Shown one piece after another: positions 1-7,141 of a DNA stretch of 64,000 nt (positions within the stretch are counted from its first letter, which is position 1; each line of letters starts with the position of its first letter). The notes under the pieces are model-generated. The model did not search any database and was not told the origin of the DNA. It worked only from the letters and a program-made list of their open reading frames with translations. The DNA comes from Rhizobium sp. 18065 (GTDB lineage Bacteria > Pseudomonadota > Alphaproteobacteria > Rhizobiales > Rhizobiaceae), in contig NZ_CACSJP010000001.1 of assembly GCF_902706095.1 (NCBI RefSeq), forward strand, positions 310,001 to 374,000, read 5' to 3'. Position numbers and translations under genes: made by a program.

Positions 1-2
1 CG

Positions 3-1256
3 ATCATTGGCCATGCCGGCATGTCCGCTCTCGTGCCGCTGTCGATCTTCGCCTTTGTCGGCATCGCGATCGGCGTCGTTGGCGAAATGCTGCAGTCCGT
101 TCGCCGGGTGATCCGGACGGCCGAAGCGACGCTTGCCTCGCGCGAGGCGCATCTCCGCTCGATCCTCGATACGGTCCTCGATGCGACGGTCGTCAGCACG
201 CGCGATGGCACGATCGTCTCATTCAATGCCGCCGCCGTCCGGCAATTTGGCTATTCGGAAGACGAGGTTGTCGGTCAGAACCTGAGGATCCTGATGCCCG
301 AGCCCTATCGGCGGGAACATGACGGCTATATCGAACGCTATCTTCATACCGGCGAAAAGCGGATCATCGGCGTCGACCGTGTGGTTGTCGGGCGGCGCAA
401 GGACGGTTCGACCTTCCCGATGAAGCTGGCCGTCGGCGAAATGCATTCCGGCGGACAGACCTTTTTCACCGGCTTCATCCGCGACCTGACGGAACGTGAA
501 GAAACGGCCGCGCGGTTGCATGAAACGCAGGGTGAACTGGCGCGGCTTGCCCGCATGAACGAGATGGGCGAAATGGCATCGACCCTCGCGCACGAACTCA
601 ACCAGCCGCTGTCGGCAATAGCCAACTATGTTCACGGCTGTGTCCGCCTGCTCCAGGATGCAGGCGATCCGAAGATGGTGATGGTTCGTGAGGCCCTTGA
701 GGCGGCGGCCGAGCAGTCGCTTCGGGCCGGGCAGATCATCAAGCACTTGCGTGAATTCGTCACCAAGGGCGAAACGGACAAGACGCCGGAGAACATCCGC
801 CAGGTGATCGAGGAATCCGGTGCGCTGGCGCTGGCCGGCTCGAAGGAGAAGGGCGTTAGAACCGTCTTCGACTTCGCTCCCGGCGCCGAAATGGCGATGA
901 TCGACCGCATCCAGATCCAGCAGATCCTGATCAATCTGATGCGCAATGCGATCGAGGCGATGAAGGATTCCCCCTACCGCGAATTGACCGTTCGAACCCG
1001 GCTGAACAGCGAAGGCGAAATCGCCGTGGAAGTACAGGACACGGGGCCTGGAATTTCCGATGAGATCGCCCAGGACCTGTTCAAGCCCTTCGTCACCACC
1101 AAGTCAGGCGGTATGGGCATTGGCCTGTCGATTTCGAAACGTATCGTCGAAGCGCATGGCGGGGAGATGACCGTGTCGAAAAACGCCTCGGGGGGCGCAA
1201 GCTTCCGCTTCACGCTCCCGTCGTTCAATGAGGGCATTGCCAATGCAGATCGCTGA
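3..1256 (+). CDS. fixL: FixL oxygen-sensing haem-PAS histidine kinase (5' end outside window)
   Basis: Membrane-anchored sensor kinase that phosphorylates FixJ when haem loses O2. The reading frame is open to the left edge, and only the last hydrophobic segment (residues 1-22 counted from the ATG at 21) is present. FixL proteins usually have about 500 residues and several N-terminal membrane helices, so roughly 90-100 residues are probably missing. Counting from that ATG, the PAS domain spans about 40-160. It has the haem-ligand histidine context [11 protein letters not shown] (His100) and the O2-gating arginine in GVDRVV (Arg120), both diagnostic of FixL rather than a generic PAS kinase. The HisKA motif [15 protein letters not shown] gives phospho-acceptor His191, followed by a HATPase domain with DTGPGIS and GMGIGLSIS. 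The stop overlaps fixJ by 14 bases, indicating one transcript. Confidence 0.93.
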   Translation: MIGHAGMSALVPLSIFAFVGIAIGVVGEMLQSVRRVIRTAEATLASREAHLRSILDTVLDATVVSTRDGTIVSFNAAAVRQFGYSEDEVVGQNLRILMPEPYRREHDGYIERYLHTGEKRIIGVDRVVVGRRKDGSTFPMKLAVGEMHSGGQTFFTGFIRDLTEREETAARLHETQGELARLARMNEMGEMASTLAHELNQPLSAIANYVHGCVRLLQDAGDPKMVMVREALEAAAEQSLRAGQIIKHLREFVTKGETDKTPENIRQVIEESGALALAGSKEKGVRTVFDFAPGAEMAMIDRIQIQQILINLMRNAIEAMKDSPYRELTVRTRLNSEGEIAVEVQDTGPGISDEIAQDLFKPFVTTKSGGMGIGLSISKRIVEAHGGEMTVSKNASGGASFRFTLPSFNEGIANADR

Positions 1257-1863
1257 TTTCACCGTTCATATCGTCGATGACGAAGAACCTGTGCGCAAGT
1301 CGCTGGCTTTCCTGCTGACCATGAACGGTTTCGCTGTCCGCATTCATGAGACGGCAGCAGCCTTTGCGGAGTTTGCACCCAATGCCCGCAACGCGGTTCT
1401 GATCACCGATCTCAGAATGCCGGAAATGAGCGGCATCGACCTCGTGCGCCGGCTTGCCGCGATGAAACTGAAGGTCCCCTCCATCGTCATCACCGGCCAT
1501 GGTGACATCCCCATGGCCGTCGAGGCGATGAAGGCCGGTGCCTCGGATTTTATCGAAAAGCCGTTCGAGGATACGGTCATCATCGACGCGATCAGGCGTG
1601 CAGCGATCCAGCTTGCCGGTAGTGTGGATGATGGAGAAACGATCGTCGAGATTCGCGACCGGGTGGCCACCCTGAGCGAACGCGAAAGGCAGGTGCTGTC
1701 GGCGGTGGTCGCCGGCCTGCCCAACAAGAGCATTGCCTATGATCTCGATATCAGCCCGCGCACGGTAGAGGTTCACCGGGCGAATGTGATGACCAAGATG
1801 AAGGCAAAAAGCTTGCCGCAACTGGTGCGCATGGCGATGTCTGCCGGTTTCGGCCCGCAGTGA
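1243..1863 (+). CDS. fixJ: FixJ response regulator
   Basis: Transcription activator phosphorylated by FixL. It has an N-terminal receiver (about 1-120) with VDDEEP, the phospho-acceptor Asp56 in ITDLRMP and the lysine of EKPFED, then a LuxR-type helix-turn-helix ([28 protein letters not shown]). The sequence is close to rhizobial FixJ throughout. I chose the ATG at 1243 (206 residues, starting [15 protein letters not shown]) over the ATG at 1228. It matches the usual FixJ N-terminus and has TGAGGG upstream. It lies inside the 3' end of fixL, so translation is probably coupled. Known targets in the family are fixK and nifA; no nifA is present here. Confidence 0.95.
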   Translation: MQIADFTVHIVDDEEPVRKSLAFLLTMNGFAVRIHETAAAFAEFAPNARNAVLITDLRMPEMSGIDLVRRLAAMKLKVPSIVITGHGDIPMAVEAMKAGASDFIEKPFEDTVIIDAIRRAAIQLAGSVDDGETIVEIRDRVATLSERERQVLSAVVAGLPNKSIAYDLDISPRTVEVHRANVMTKMKAKSLPQLVRMAMSAGFGPQ

Positions 1864-1886
1864 TCGGGAAGGTGATTGCGAAACCT

Positions 1887-1900
1887 TTGATCTGGCGCAA
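1887..1900 (+). promoter_or_regulatory. FixK/Fnr-type box before the receiver gene
   Basis: TTGATCTGGCGCAA fits the rhizobial FixK-box pattern TTG(A/C)-N6-(T/G)CAA exactly. Its centre is about 76 bases before the TTG start of the receiver gene. A class II activator position (centred near -41.5) would place transcription start around 1935. This is a pattern match, not an experimental site. Confidence 0.55.
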
Positions 1901-1969
1901 GGCATAATGGCGGCAAGTGGTCTAGCCATGCAGCATGGCGGATTGTCCGTCGAGATGTGAGAGACCGCC

Positions 1970-2314
1970 TTGCCTGCCGTCAAACCCATTGCCATTCTGG
2001 CTGCCGACCATGCCTTGGGGCAGTCGCTGGCTTTTGCCCTGGCAGCGGAAGGCTTTGTGTCGGAATTTATTTCTGACCAGGATTGGCACTGGGCGGCGCA
2101 GGACAATCAACGCTTTCTCTGCTTTATCATCGATGAGCAGGCGCTGCCGGTAACCTCGATCGAGATGATCGGACTTGCCGCGCCGATCATTCTGCTGGCG
2201 GACGGGCTTGGCTCCCACGTCGACGTGGCTGGCGCCCGGGTGATCTACAAGCCATCGCAGGGGTCGGATATCCTCGCTGTGGTGCGCGCGCTGTCGATCC
2301 CCGCTCATGCCTAA
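1970..2314 (+). CDS. Stand-alone degenerate receiver, FixT-like candidate
   Basis: 114-residue single-domain protein with receiver topology: a beta1-like IAILAADHALG, a candidate phospho-acceptor Asp55 in CFIIDEQ, beta4 IILLADG and the beta5 Lys-Pro pair VIYKPS (Lys94). Two features are atypical: the usual acidic pair after beta1 is reduced to one Asp, and the Thr/Ser after beta4 is Ala. There is no output domain. Start is TTG with GAGAGA upstream; no ATG fits. It lies between fixJ and fixK and has a FixK-type box upstream. That is the arrangement expected of FixT, the FixK-induced inhibitor of FixL known from Sinorhizobium and Caulobacter. Only one cysteine is present, so an Fe-S cluster like that described for Caulobacter FixT is unlikely. 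The FixT assignment is inference from context and fold. Confidence 0.75.
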   Translation: MPAVKPIAILAADHALGQSLAFALAAEGFVSEFISDQDWHWAAQDNQRFLCFIIDEQALPVTSIEMIGLAAPIILLADGLGSHVDVAGARVIYKPSQGSDILAVVRALSIPAHA

Positions 2315-2328
2315 GTAAAAACCCGTAG
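2312..2328 (+). promoter_or_regulatory. FixJ-like binding site before fixK
   Basis: TAAGTAAAAACCCGTAG begins at the stop codon of the receiver gene and ends 69 bases before the fixK ATG. It resembles the TAAGTA...CCC...TA core of FixJ-dependent fixK and nifA promoters as I recall it. The match is partial and not tested. Confidence 0.35.
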
Positions 2329-2397
2329 TGTCATAACCGAATTTCCCGGCTGTCGCCGCTGTTGCATTGTCCGTTCACCGAACCGAGGAGAACGGAC

Positions 2398-3051
2398 ATG
2401 CACGCCAGTTTCAACGCCGCACCCCATGCTGCTTCGACACCGAAATTCGGTTCCCGGTTCCCCGCTGCCGTGACCGGCTTTGCCAAGCCGCAACTGGTGA
2501 TCAACTTTGCCACCGACGAAGAGATCTATGGCCCGGGAGACAAGGCGGGCACCTTCTACAAGGTCGCTTACGGCGCCGTGCGCATCTACCGGCTGTTGAC
2601 CGACGGCCGGCGCCAGATCATCGCGTTTCATCTGGCTGGCGAGACATTCGGTTTCGAGCCGGGCCTGACGCATGGTTTTTTTGCTGAATCGATTACCGAG
2701 AGCGGACTTCGCGCCTACAGTCAGCATGACAGCGCAGAAACCTCGCACGAATTGCTGTCGCTGGCGCTGCATGAAATGGTTCGCGCCCAGGAGCATCTGC
2801 TGGTCGTTGGCCGGCAGACAGCGCTTGAGCGCATCGTCAGTTTCCTTCTCGATATCTCAAGCCGTCAGGGTGATCTGGAGCATACCGAGCTTCCGATGTC
2901 GCGCATCGATATCGCCGACTACCTGGGAATGACGATCGAGACCGTTTCGAGGGCCTTTGCCAAGCTGCGCCAGGACGGTTACATCAACCTGCCCAACGCC
3001 CGGACCGTCGAGATCAGGCGCGGACATGCGCTGCGCGATCTCTGCGAGTAA
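2398..3051 (+). CDS. fixK: FixK-type Crp/Fnr family transcription regulator
   Basis: 217-residue regulator: cNMP-binding-like beta-roll (about 30-115), dimerisation helix (120-150) and C-terminal helix-turn-helix with MSRIDIADYLGMTIETVSRA, where Glu181, Ser184 and Arg185 are the family's DNA-reading residues. The only cysteine is Cys216, so the N-terminal Fe-S cysteines of Fnr/FnrN are absent, which favours FixK. I chose the ATG at 2398 because GAGGAG lies 7 bases upstream; an in-frame start at 2362 has no ribosome site. In the family FixK switches on microaerobic respiration and cytochrome oxidase genes and, via FixT, restrains FixL. Immediately downstream of fixLJ and the receiver, on the same strand. 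Confidence 0.9.
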   Translation: MHASFNAAPHAASTPKFGSRFPAAVTGFAKPQLVINFATDEEIYGPGDKAGTFYKVAYGAVRIYRLLTDGRRQIIAFHLAGETFGFEPGLTHGFFAESITESGLRAYSQHDSAETSHELLSLALHEMVRAQEHLLVVGRQTALERIVSFLLDISSRQGDLEHTELPMSRIDIADYLGMTIETVSRAFAKLRQDGYINLPNARTVEIRRGHALRDLCE

Positions 3052-3075
3052 ATAGCTTTATGCGACAGCAGCAGG

Positions 3076-3657
3076 CTACGGTTGCCAGTGTTCCATGGCG
3101 GTCCAGTCGCAGGTGAGGCGTCGATCATCAAGTGTGAAGGCAAAGAGATTGCCGCCGCCGCCAGGTTGGTCGGAATTCCGGGCAATCGGCAGCCCGGAGA
3201 AATGGCATTTCAGCAGTGTTCCGACGCCGCCATGGCCGACAAAGGCCACTGGCTGGCGCGGGTCGTGATCGGAAAGGATCCCGAAGACGGCTTCGACGAT
3301 CCGCCGCTGTGCATCGATCGCACGCTCCCAGCCGCGAAAGCTCTCCTCGGGATGGGCAAAGAACCAGTCGGCAGCAGCTTCAAATGCGGCGGGTTCCAGA
3401 AAGCCGGTCGCCGATCGGTCGTTTTCGTGCATGGCCTCGACGCGCTCGAAACCGACGCCCGCGCCGCTGGCCAGGATTTCCGCCGTCTCGACCGCTTTCA
3501 CTTCATTGCTGGAAATGATGCGTTTCAGGCTGCAGACCCAGGGGCGCTGTGCCGTTTGCTCTGCCCTCTGGCGACCGACCTCGGATAGTCCCCATTGCGG
3601 AACGGGGACCAGCGGATCGATCATTACCTGCGGATGGGTGATGTAAAGGCCGAACAT
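3076..3657 (-). CDS. Histidine phosphatase superfamily protein with altered RHG motif
   Basis: 193-residue member of the phosphoglycerate mutase-like branch. The fold is recognisable from GLSEVGRQRAEQTA after the first strand, KAVETAEIL, and the late catalytic VAFVGHGGVGTLL. The N-terminal motif, normally Arg-His-Gly, reads YITHPQV: the histidine remains but the arginine is Thr and the glycine is Pro. Activity may therefore be altered or lost. It starts 5 bases after the pmtA stop and is probably cotranscribed with it. It converges on fixK with 24 bases between stops. Substrate unknown. Confidence 0.75.
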   Translation of the reverse strand: MFGLYITHPQVMIDPLVPVPQWGLSEVGRQRAEQTAQRPWVCSLKRIISSNEVKAVETAEILASGAGVGFERVEAMHENDRSATGFLEPAAFEAAADWFFAHPEESFRGWERAIDAQRRIVEAVFGILSDHDPRQPVAFVGHGGVGTLLKCHFSGLPIARNSDQPGGGGNLFAFTLDDRRLTCDWTAMEHWQP

Positions 3658-3662
3658 GGGGT

Positions 3663-4256
3663 TCAGCCCCGGCGGTAGATCCAGAGCTGTGCGGGCGGGA
3701 TATTGCGCACGATGAAATCGAAATGTTGGATATGATAGCTGTGCGGCTTGGCAACGATGGGTGACATCGGGCCGTAGGAGATCTGCACGACCGGCCGCCC
3801 CGCCGGGACGCGATCCAGCAGGTCTTCCAGCAGACGAATGCGTGTTTCCATCGGGAAATTCAACAGTGGCACGGCAGAAACGACGCTGTCGAATGTCTGG
3901 CCGGCGAGTTCGCCGAGCGTTGTTTTCAGGTCAAAGGCGTCGCCCTGGACGAAATGCACCCCCGGATAGCCCTGAACCAGATGATGAAAGAAATCTTCGG
4001 AATATTCGACGGAAACAAGTTTTTCCGGCGCGACACCGCGCGCAAGGATCGCCTTGGTGATCACTCCGGTCCCGGGGCCAAGCTCCAGAACCGGCAGGCC
4101 GGAATGCGGATTGACGACGCTGGCCATCTTCCGGGCGGTGATGGATGAGGTTGGCACGATGGCGCCAACCTGCTTTGGACCCTGCATCATGCCTTTGAAG
4201 AAACGAATCTCTTCGTTGAATTTCTTCTCGAACCGCTGCTTCAAACGCAAAGCCAT
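3663..4256 (-). CDS. pmtA: Phosphatidylethanolamine/phospholipid N-methyltransferase
   Basis: 197-residue SAM-dependent methyltransferase of the rhizobial PmtA type. It methylates phosphatidylethanolamine stepwise to phosphatidylcholine at the inner membrane. The N-terminal basic amphipathic stretch (MALRLKQRFEKKFNEE) fits membrane association. The SAM-binding motif I is VLELGPGTGVIT (about 55-66), followed by an acidic residue in VSVEYSE and the motif VQGDAFDL. The start ATG has AGGGA upstream. It is followed by the histidine phosphatase gene and preceded by dnaN, all on the minus strand. Confidence 0.88.
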   Translation of the reverse strand: MALRLKQRFEKKFNEEIRFFKGMMQGPKQVGAIVPTSSITARKMASVVNPHSGLPVLELGPGTGVITKAILARGVAPEKLVSVEYSEDFFHHLVQGYPGVHFVQGDAFDLKTTLGELAGQTFDSVVSAVPLLNFPMETRIRLLEDLLDRVPAGRPVVQISYGPMSPIVAKPHSYHIQHFDFIVRNIPPAQLWIYRRG

Positions 4257-4371
4257 CGCCGTATCCCTGTTTTCAATTTACGTCATGCAAATCGCTGCGT
4301 AGCAATTTCGGAGCAAACTGTCGCAAATACAAGGCCAGATGCCGCCCCCAGGCAATTTTCCCGAGGTTGGG

Positions 4372-5490
4372 CTAAACGCGCATCGGCATGAGCACATACA
4401 GCGCATCGACGCCGGCCGTGTCGCGGATCAGCGTCGGAGAGCCGGCATCCGCCAGCAGGAAGATGGCGTCATCGCCCGACAATTGCGCAGTGATATCGAG
4501 AAGATACTTGGCATTGAAGCCGATCTCCATCGCATCATTGTCATAGCCGACGGCCACTTCTTCGGTCGCGCTGCCGGAATCCGGGTTGTTGACGGTCAAC
4601 AGAAGCTGGCCATCCGACAATGCGAGCTTCACGGCACGGCCGCGCTCCGACGAAATCGTCGAGACACGGTCGACGGCCTGGGCAAAGCTCTGGCAATCGA
4701 TGCGCATTTCCTTGTCGTTTGCCGTGGGGATGACGCGCTGGTAGTCGGGGAAGGTGCCATCGATCAGCTTGGAGGTCAGAACGATGGAGCCGATCGTCAG
4801 GCGAATTTTCGAATCCGAGATCTCGATCGCGATGATCAGCTCCGGATTGTCCATCAGCTTCTGCAATTCGCCGACCGTCTTGCGCGGAATGATGATGCCG
4901 GGCATGCCTTCCGAGCCGGATGGCGCATCGACATCGGCCCGCGCCAGGCGGTGGCCATCGGTCGCAACGGCACGCAGCTTCAAGGCGCCGCCCGCTTCGA
5001 TTGTGTGCAGGAAGATGCCGTTCAGGTAATAGCGGGTCTCTTCGGTCGAGATCGCAAACTGGGTCCGGTCGATCAGCATCTTGAAGTCCGATGCCTTGAT
5101 CTTGAACGAATGGCTGAAGCTTCCGGCCGTCAGATCCGGGAAATCCGATTGCGGCAGGCACTGCAGCGAGAATTTCGAGCGACCTGAGGCAACCGTCATG
5201 GTCGAGCCATCCGGATTGGTGGCCAGAAGAACTTCGGACCCGTCCGGCAGTTTGCGGACGATGTCGTAAAGCAGGTGTGCCGGGACCGTGGTCGCTCCCG
5301 CCTGCTCGACCATCGCCGGCGTGCCTTCGGTGATCTCCAGATCAAGGTCCGTGGCCTTCATGTCGAGGGCTGCACCCTCAGCTTTCAGCAGCACGTTCGA
5401 CAGGATCGGGATCGTGTTGCGACGCTCGACCACGCGATGCACATGGTTCAGCGATTTCAGGAGATTGGACCGTTCAAGTGTAATACGCAT
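4372..5490 (-). CDS. dnaN: DNA polymerase III beta subunit (sliding clamp)
   Basis: 372-residue clamp that encircles DNA and tethers polymerase III. Three clamp repeats are recognisable from the start MRITLERSNLLKSLNHVHRV to the C-terminal LMPMRV, the usual end of bacterial beta clamps. The frame is open further upstream to 5745, but the ATG at 5490 gives the family N-terminus and length. In this group dnaN is not next to dnaA, which here begins about 30 kb away at 35121. Divergent from rsmI, with 232 bases between start codons. Confidence 0.96.
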   Translation of the reverse strand: MRITLERSNLLKSLNHVHRVVERRNTIPILSNVLLKAEGAALDMKATDLDLEITEGTPAMVEQAGATTVPAHLLYDIVRKLPDGSEVLLATNPDGSTMTVASGRSKFSLQCLPQSDFPDLTAGSFSHSFKIKASDFKMLIDRTQFAISTEETRYYLNGIFLHTIEAGGALKLRAVATDGHRLARADVDAPSGSEGMPGIIIPRKTVGELQKLMDNPELIIAIEISDSKIRLTIGSIVLTSKLIDGTFPDYQRVIPTANDKEMRIDCQSFAQAVDRVSTISSERGRAVKLALSDGQLLLTVNNPDSGSATEEVAVGYDNDAMEIGFNAKYLLDITAQLSGDDAIFLLADAGSPTLIRDTAGVDALYVLMPMRV

Positions 5491-5722
5491 GGACGCTTCC
5501 GCTTTCGACATGTCGTCATCCGGTTGCCCGGATCGAATTAAGGCCGGCCTGACCCCGGGCCGGGCGATGTGGACGGGCAAAATGGCAGGAAAAGAACCAC
5601 AAAAGCAAGAGGCTTGGCAGTTTTCCACTTGGGCAAGGGCAAACGAAATGCTGGAATGGTTTATTGCCGCTGCGCCCGCCACCGCCCTTGCTCGCAAAGC
5701 GTGGCTGGAGGATAAAGGCGCA

Positions 5723-6640
5723 ATGACAAGCCATGACAATTCCACCGCCCCGATTGCAGCCGCAAAGCGCTACCGCGTCAATGATACGCTGGTGAATGCG
5801 CGGCCGCTCGAGCCCGCACTTTACTTGGTCGCGACGCCGATCGGAAACCTGAGCGACATCACTCTGAGGGCGCTTGAAACGCTTGCCGGTGCCGACGTCC
5901 TGGCCTGCGAGGATACCCGCGTCACACGGGTTCTGCTCGATCGCTATGGTATCGAAAATCGGCCCTATGCCTATCACGAATACAATGCCGACGAGGCAGG
6001 CGCGCGTCTTCTGGCAGCACTCGAGGCAGGAAAATCAGTGGCGCTTGTCTCCGATGCCGGCACACCGCTGGTCTCCGATCCCGGCTATCGACTGGGTCAA
6101 CTCGCCATCGAGGCCGGTCACCGGGTCGTGCCGATCCCCGGCGCATCCGCGCCGCTGGCCGCCTTGGTCGGGTCGGGCCTTCCCAATGATGCCTTCCTGT
6201 TTGCCGGCTTCCTGCCGACCAAGGACAAGGCGCGCCGGGACAGGCTGAACGCGCTGGCCAAGATCCCGGCAACGCTGATCTTCTTCGAATCCCCCCATCG
6301 CATTGCGGACACCCTGGTCGCGGCGTCTGAAGAACTGGGCGAGGCACGACCGGCCTCGGTCTGTCGCGAACTGACCAAGACTTTCGAGGAATTCCGCCGC
6401 GCGCCGCTCGGCGAACTGGCAAAGGAGTTTGCCGAGCGCACGGTCAAGGGTGAGATCGTCCTGGTCATCGGCCCGCCGGCACCCGATGCGGCGCCTGACG
6501 CTGCCGACGTCGACAGCCTGCTCACAGAGCTTTCGATCACCATGCCGACCGCCAAGGCGGCCACCGAAGCCGCCAAGTTGACCGGCCTGCCGCGCAAGGA
6601 ACTGTACCAGCGCCTGCTCGAGCTTCGGGGTGCCGCGTGA
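5723..6640 (+). CDS. rsmI: 16S rRNA C1402 2'-O-methyltransferase
   Basis: 305-residue tetrapyrrole-methylase-fold enzyme that 2'-O-methylates C1402 of 16S rRNA. Family motifs: YLVATPIGNLSDITLRALET, CEDTRVTRVLLDRYGI, the SAM-binding LVSDAGTPLVSDPGY and FFESPHRI. The frame runs back to 5288, but the ATG at 5723 has GGAG about 12 bases upstream and gives the expected N-terminus; upstream residues are the antisense of dnaN. GTGA overlap with yraN shows translational coupling. Confidence 0.95.
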   Translation: MTSHDNSTAPIAAAKRYRVNDTLVNARPLEPALYLVATPIGNLSDITLRALETLAGADVLACEDTRVTRVLLDRYGIENRPYAYHEYNADEAGARLLAALEAGKSVALVSDAGTPLVSDPGYRLGQLAIEAGHRVVPIPGASAPLAALVGSGLPNDAFLFAGFLPTKDKARRDRLNALAKIPATLIFFESPHRIADTLVAASEELGEARPASVCRELTKTFEEFRRAPLGELAKEFAERTVKGEIVLVIGPPAPDAAPDAADVDSLLTELSITMPTAKAATEAAKLTGLPRKELYQRLLELRGAA

Positions 6641-7005
6641 AATCCGGCCGCGGGGATGCCAGCCGGATCCGCGCCGAACGGCATGGCCGTTTCTCCGAAT
6701 ATCTTGCCGCGCTGTTTCTGCTGACGCGCGGCTACCGGCTCACGGCCTTCCGCTACCGCACAAAGGTCGGGGAAATCGATATCGTCGCAAGGCGGGGTGA
6801 TCTCATCGCTTTTGTCGAGGTAAAGGCGCGTCGTGACCTGATGGCGGGTGTGGACGCGGTCGGATTTGCCAGCCAGAAGCGCATTCGCGCGGCAGGTGAT
6901 CAATGGCTGCGGCACCAGCCGGACGCGGCAAACCTGTCATACCGATATGATATTATCGTAGTCCAGCCATGGCGCTGGCCCCGTCATTTTCCGGATTCAT
7001 TTTAG
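6637..7005 (+). CDS. yraN: YraN/UPF0102 family nuclease-like protein
   Basis: 122-residue UPF0102 protein with a restriction-endonuclease-like core: RAERHGRFSEYLAA, the acidic KVGEIDIVARR and the catalytic-type FVEVKAR. The E-I-D...E-V-K pattern is the PD-(D/E)XK signature. Its GTG start overlaps the rsmI stop by 4 bases. The cellular role is not firmly known. In related genomes gshB lies close by; here about 5 kb of transporter and cupin genes separate the two. Confidence 0.9.
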   Translation: MKSGRGDASRIRAERHGRFSEYLAALFLLTRGYRLTAFRYRTKVGEIDIVARRGDLIAFVEVKARRDLMAGVDAVGFASQKRIRAAGDQWLRHQPDAANLSYRYDIIVVQPWRWPRHFPDSF

Positions 7006-7046
7006 CTTCGTTTTGCTTTCGACATAGGAAGACCGAAACCTATTGA

Positions 7047-7086
7047 TTGTGACAGCACTGTCACGAAAGCTTCAAGGGCGTGTCAT
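7047..7086 (+). promoter_or_regulatory. Tandem Pho box (PhoB half-sites) before ugpB
   Basis: Four 7-base half-sites occur at an exact 11-base period: TTGTGAC (7047), CTGTCAC (7058), GCTTCAA (7069) and GTGTCAT (7080). The PhoB half-site consensus is CTGTCAT with a 4-base linker. The second and fourth fit 6 of 7 and the others are weaker. Bases 7049-7064 also form the perfect inverted repeat GTGACAG-CA-CTGTCAC, so a dimeric palindrome-binding repressor is an alternative reading. PhoB control of ugp is established in E. coli and Sinorhizobium. Confidence 0.65.
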
Positions 7087-7141
7087 GCAGCGCGCCTAAT
7101 GCAGGCCTCACCCCAATCAACCGGTGGAGAGGATCTGACCC

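Noticed and set aside
2398..3051. FnrN (Fe-S oxygen sensor) identity for the Crp/Fnr gene
   Set aside because: The N-terminal cysteine cluster is absent; the only cysteine is at residue 216.
5288..5722. N-terminal extension of rsmI
   Set aside because: The extension is antisense to dnaN and not part of the RsmI family; a good ATG with an upstream GGAG lies at 5723.
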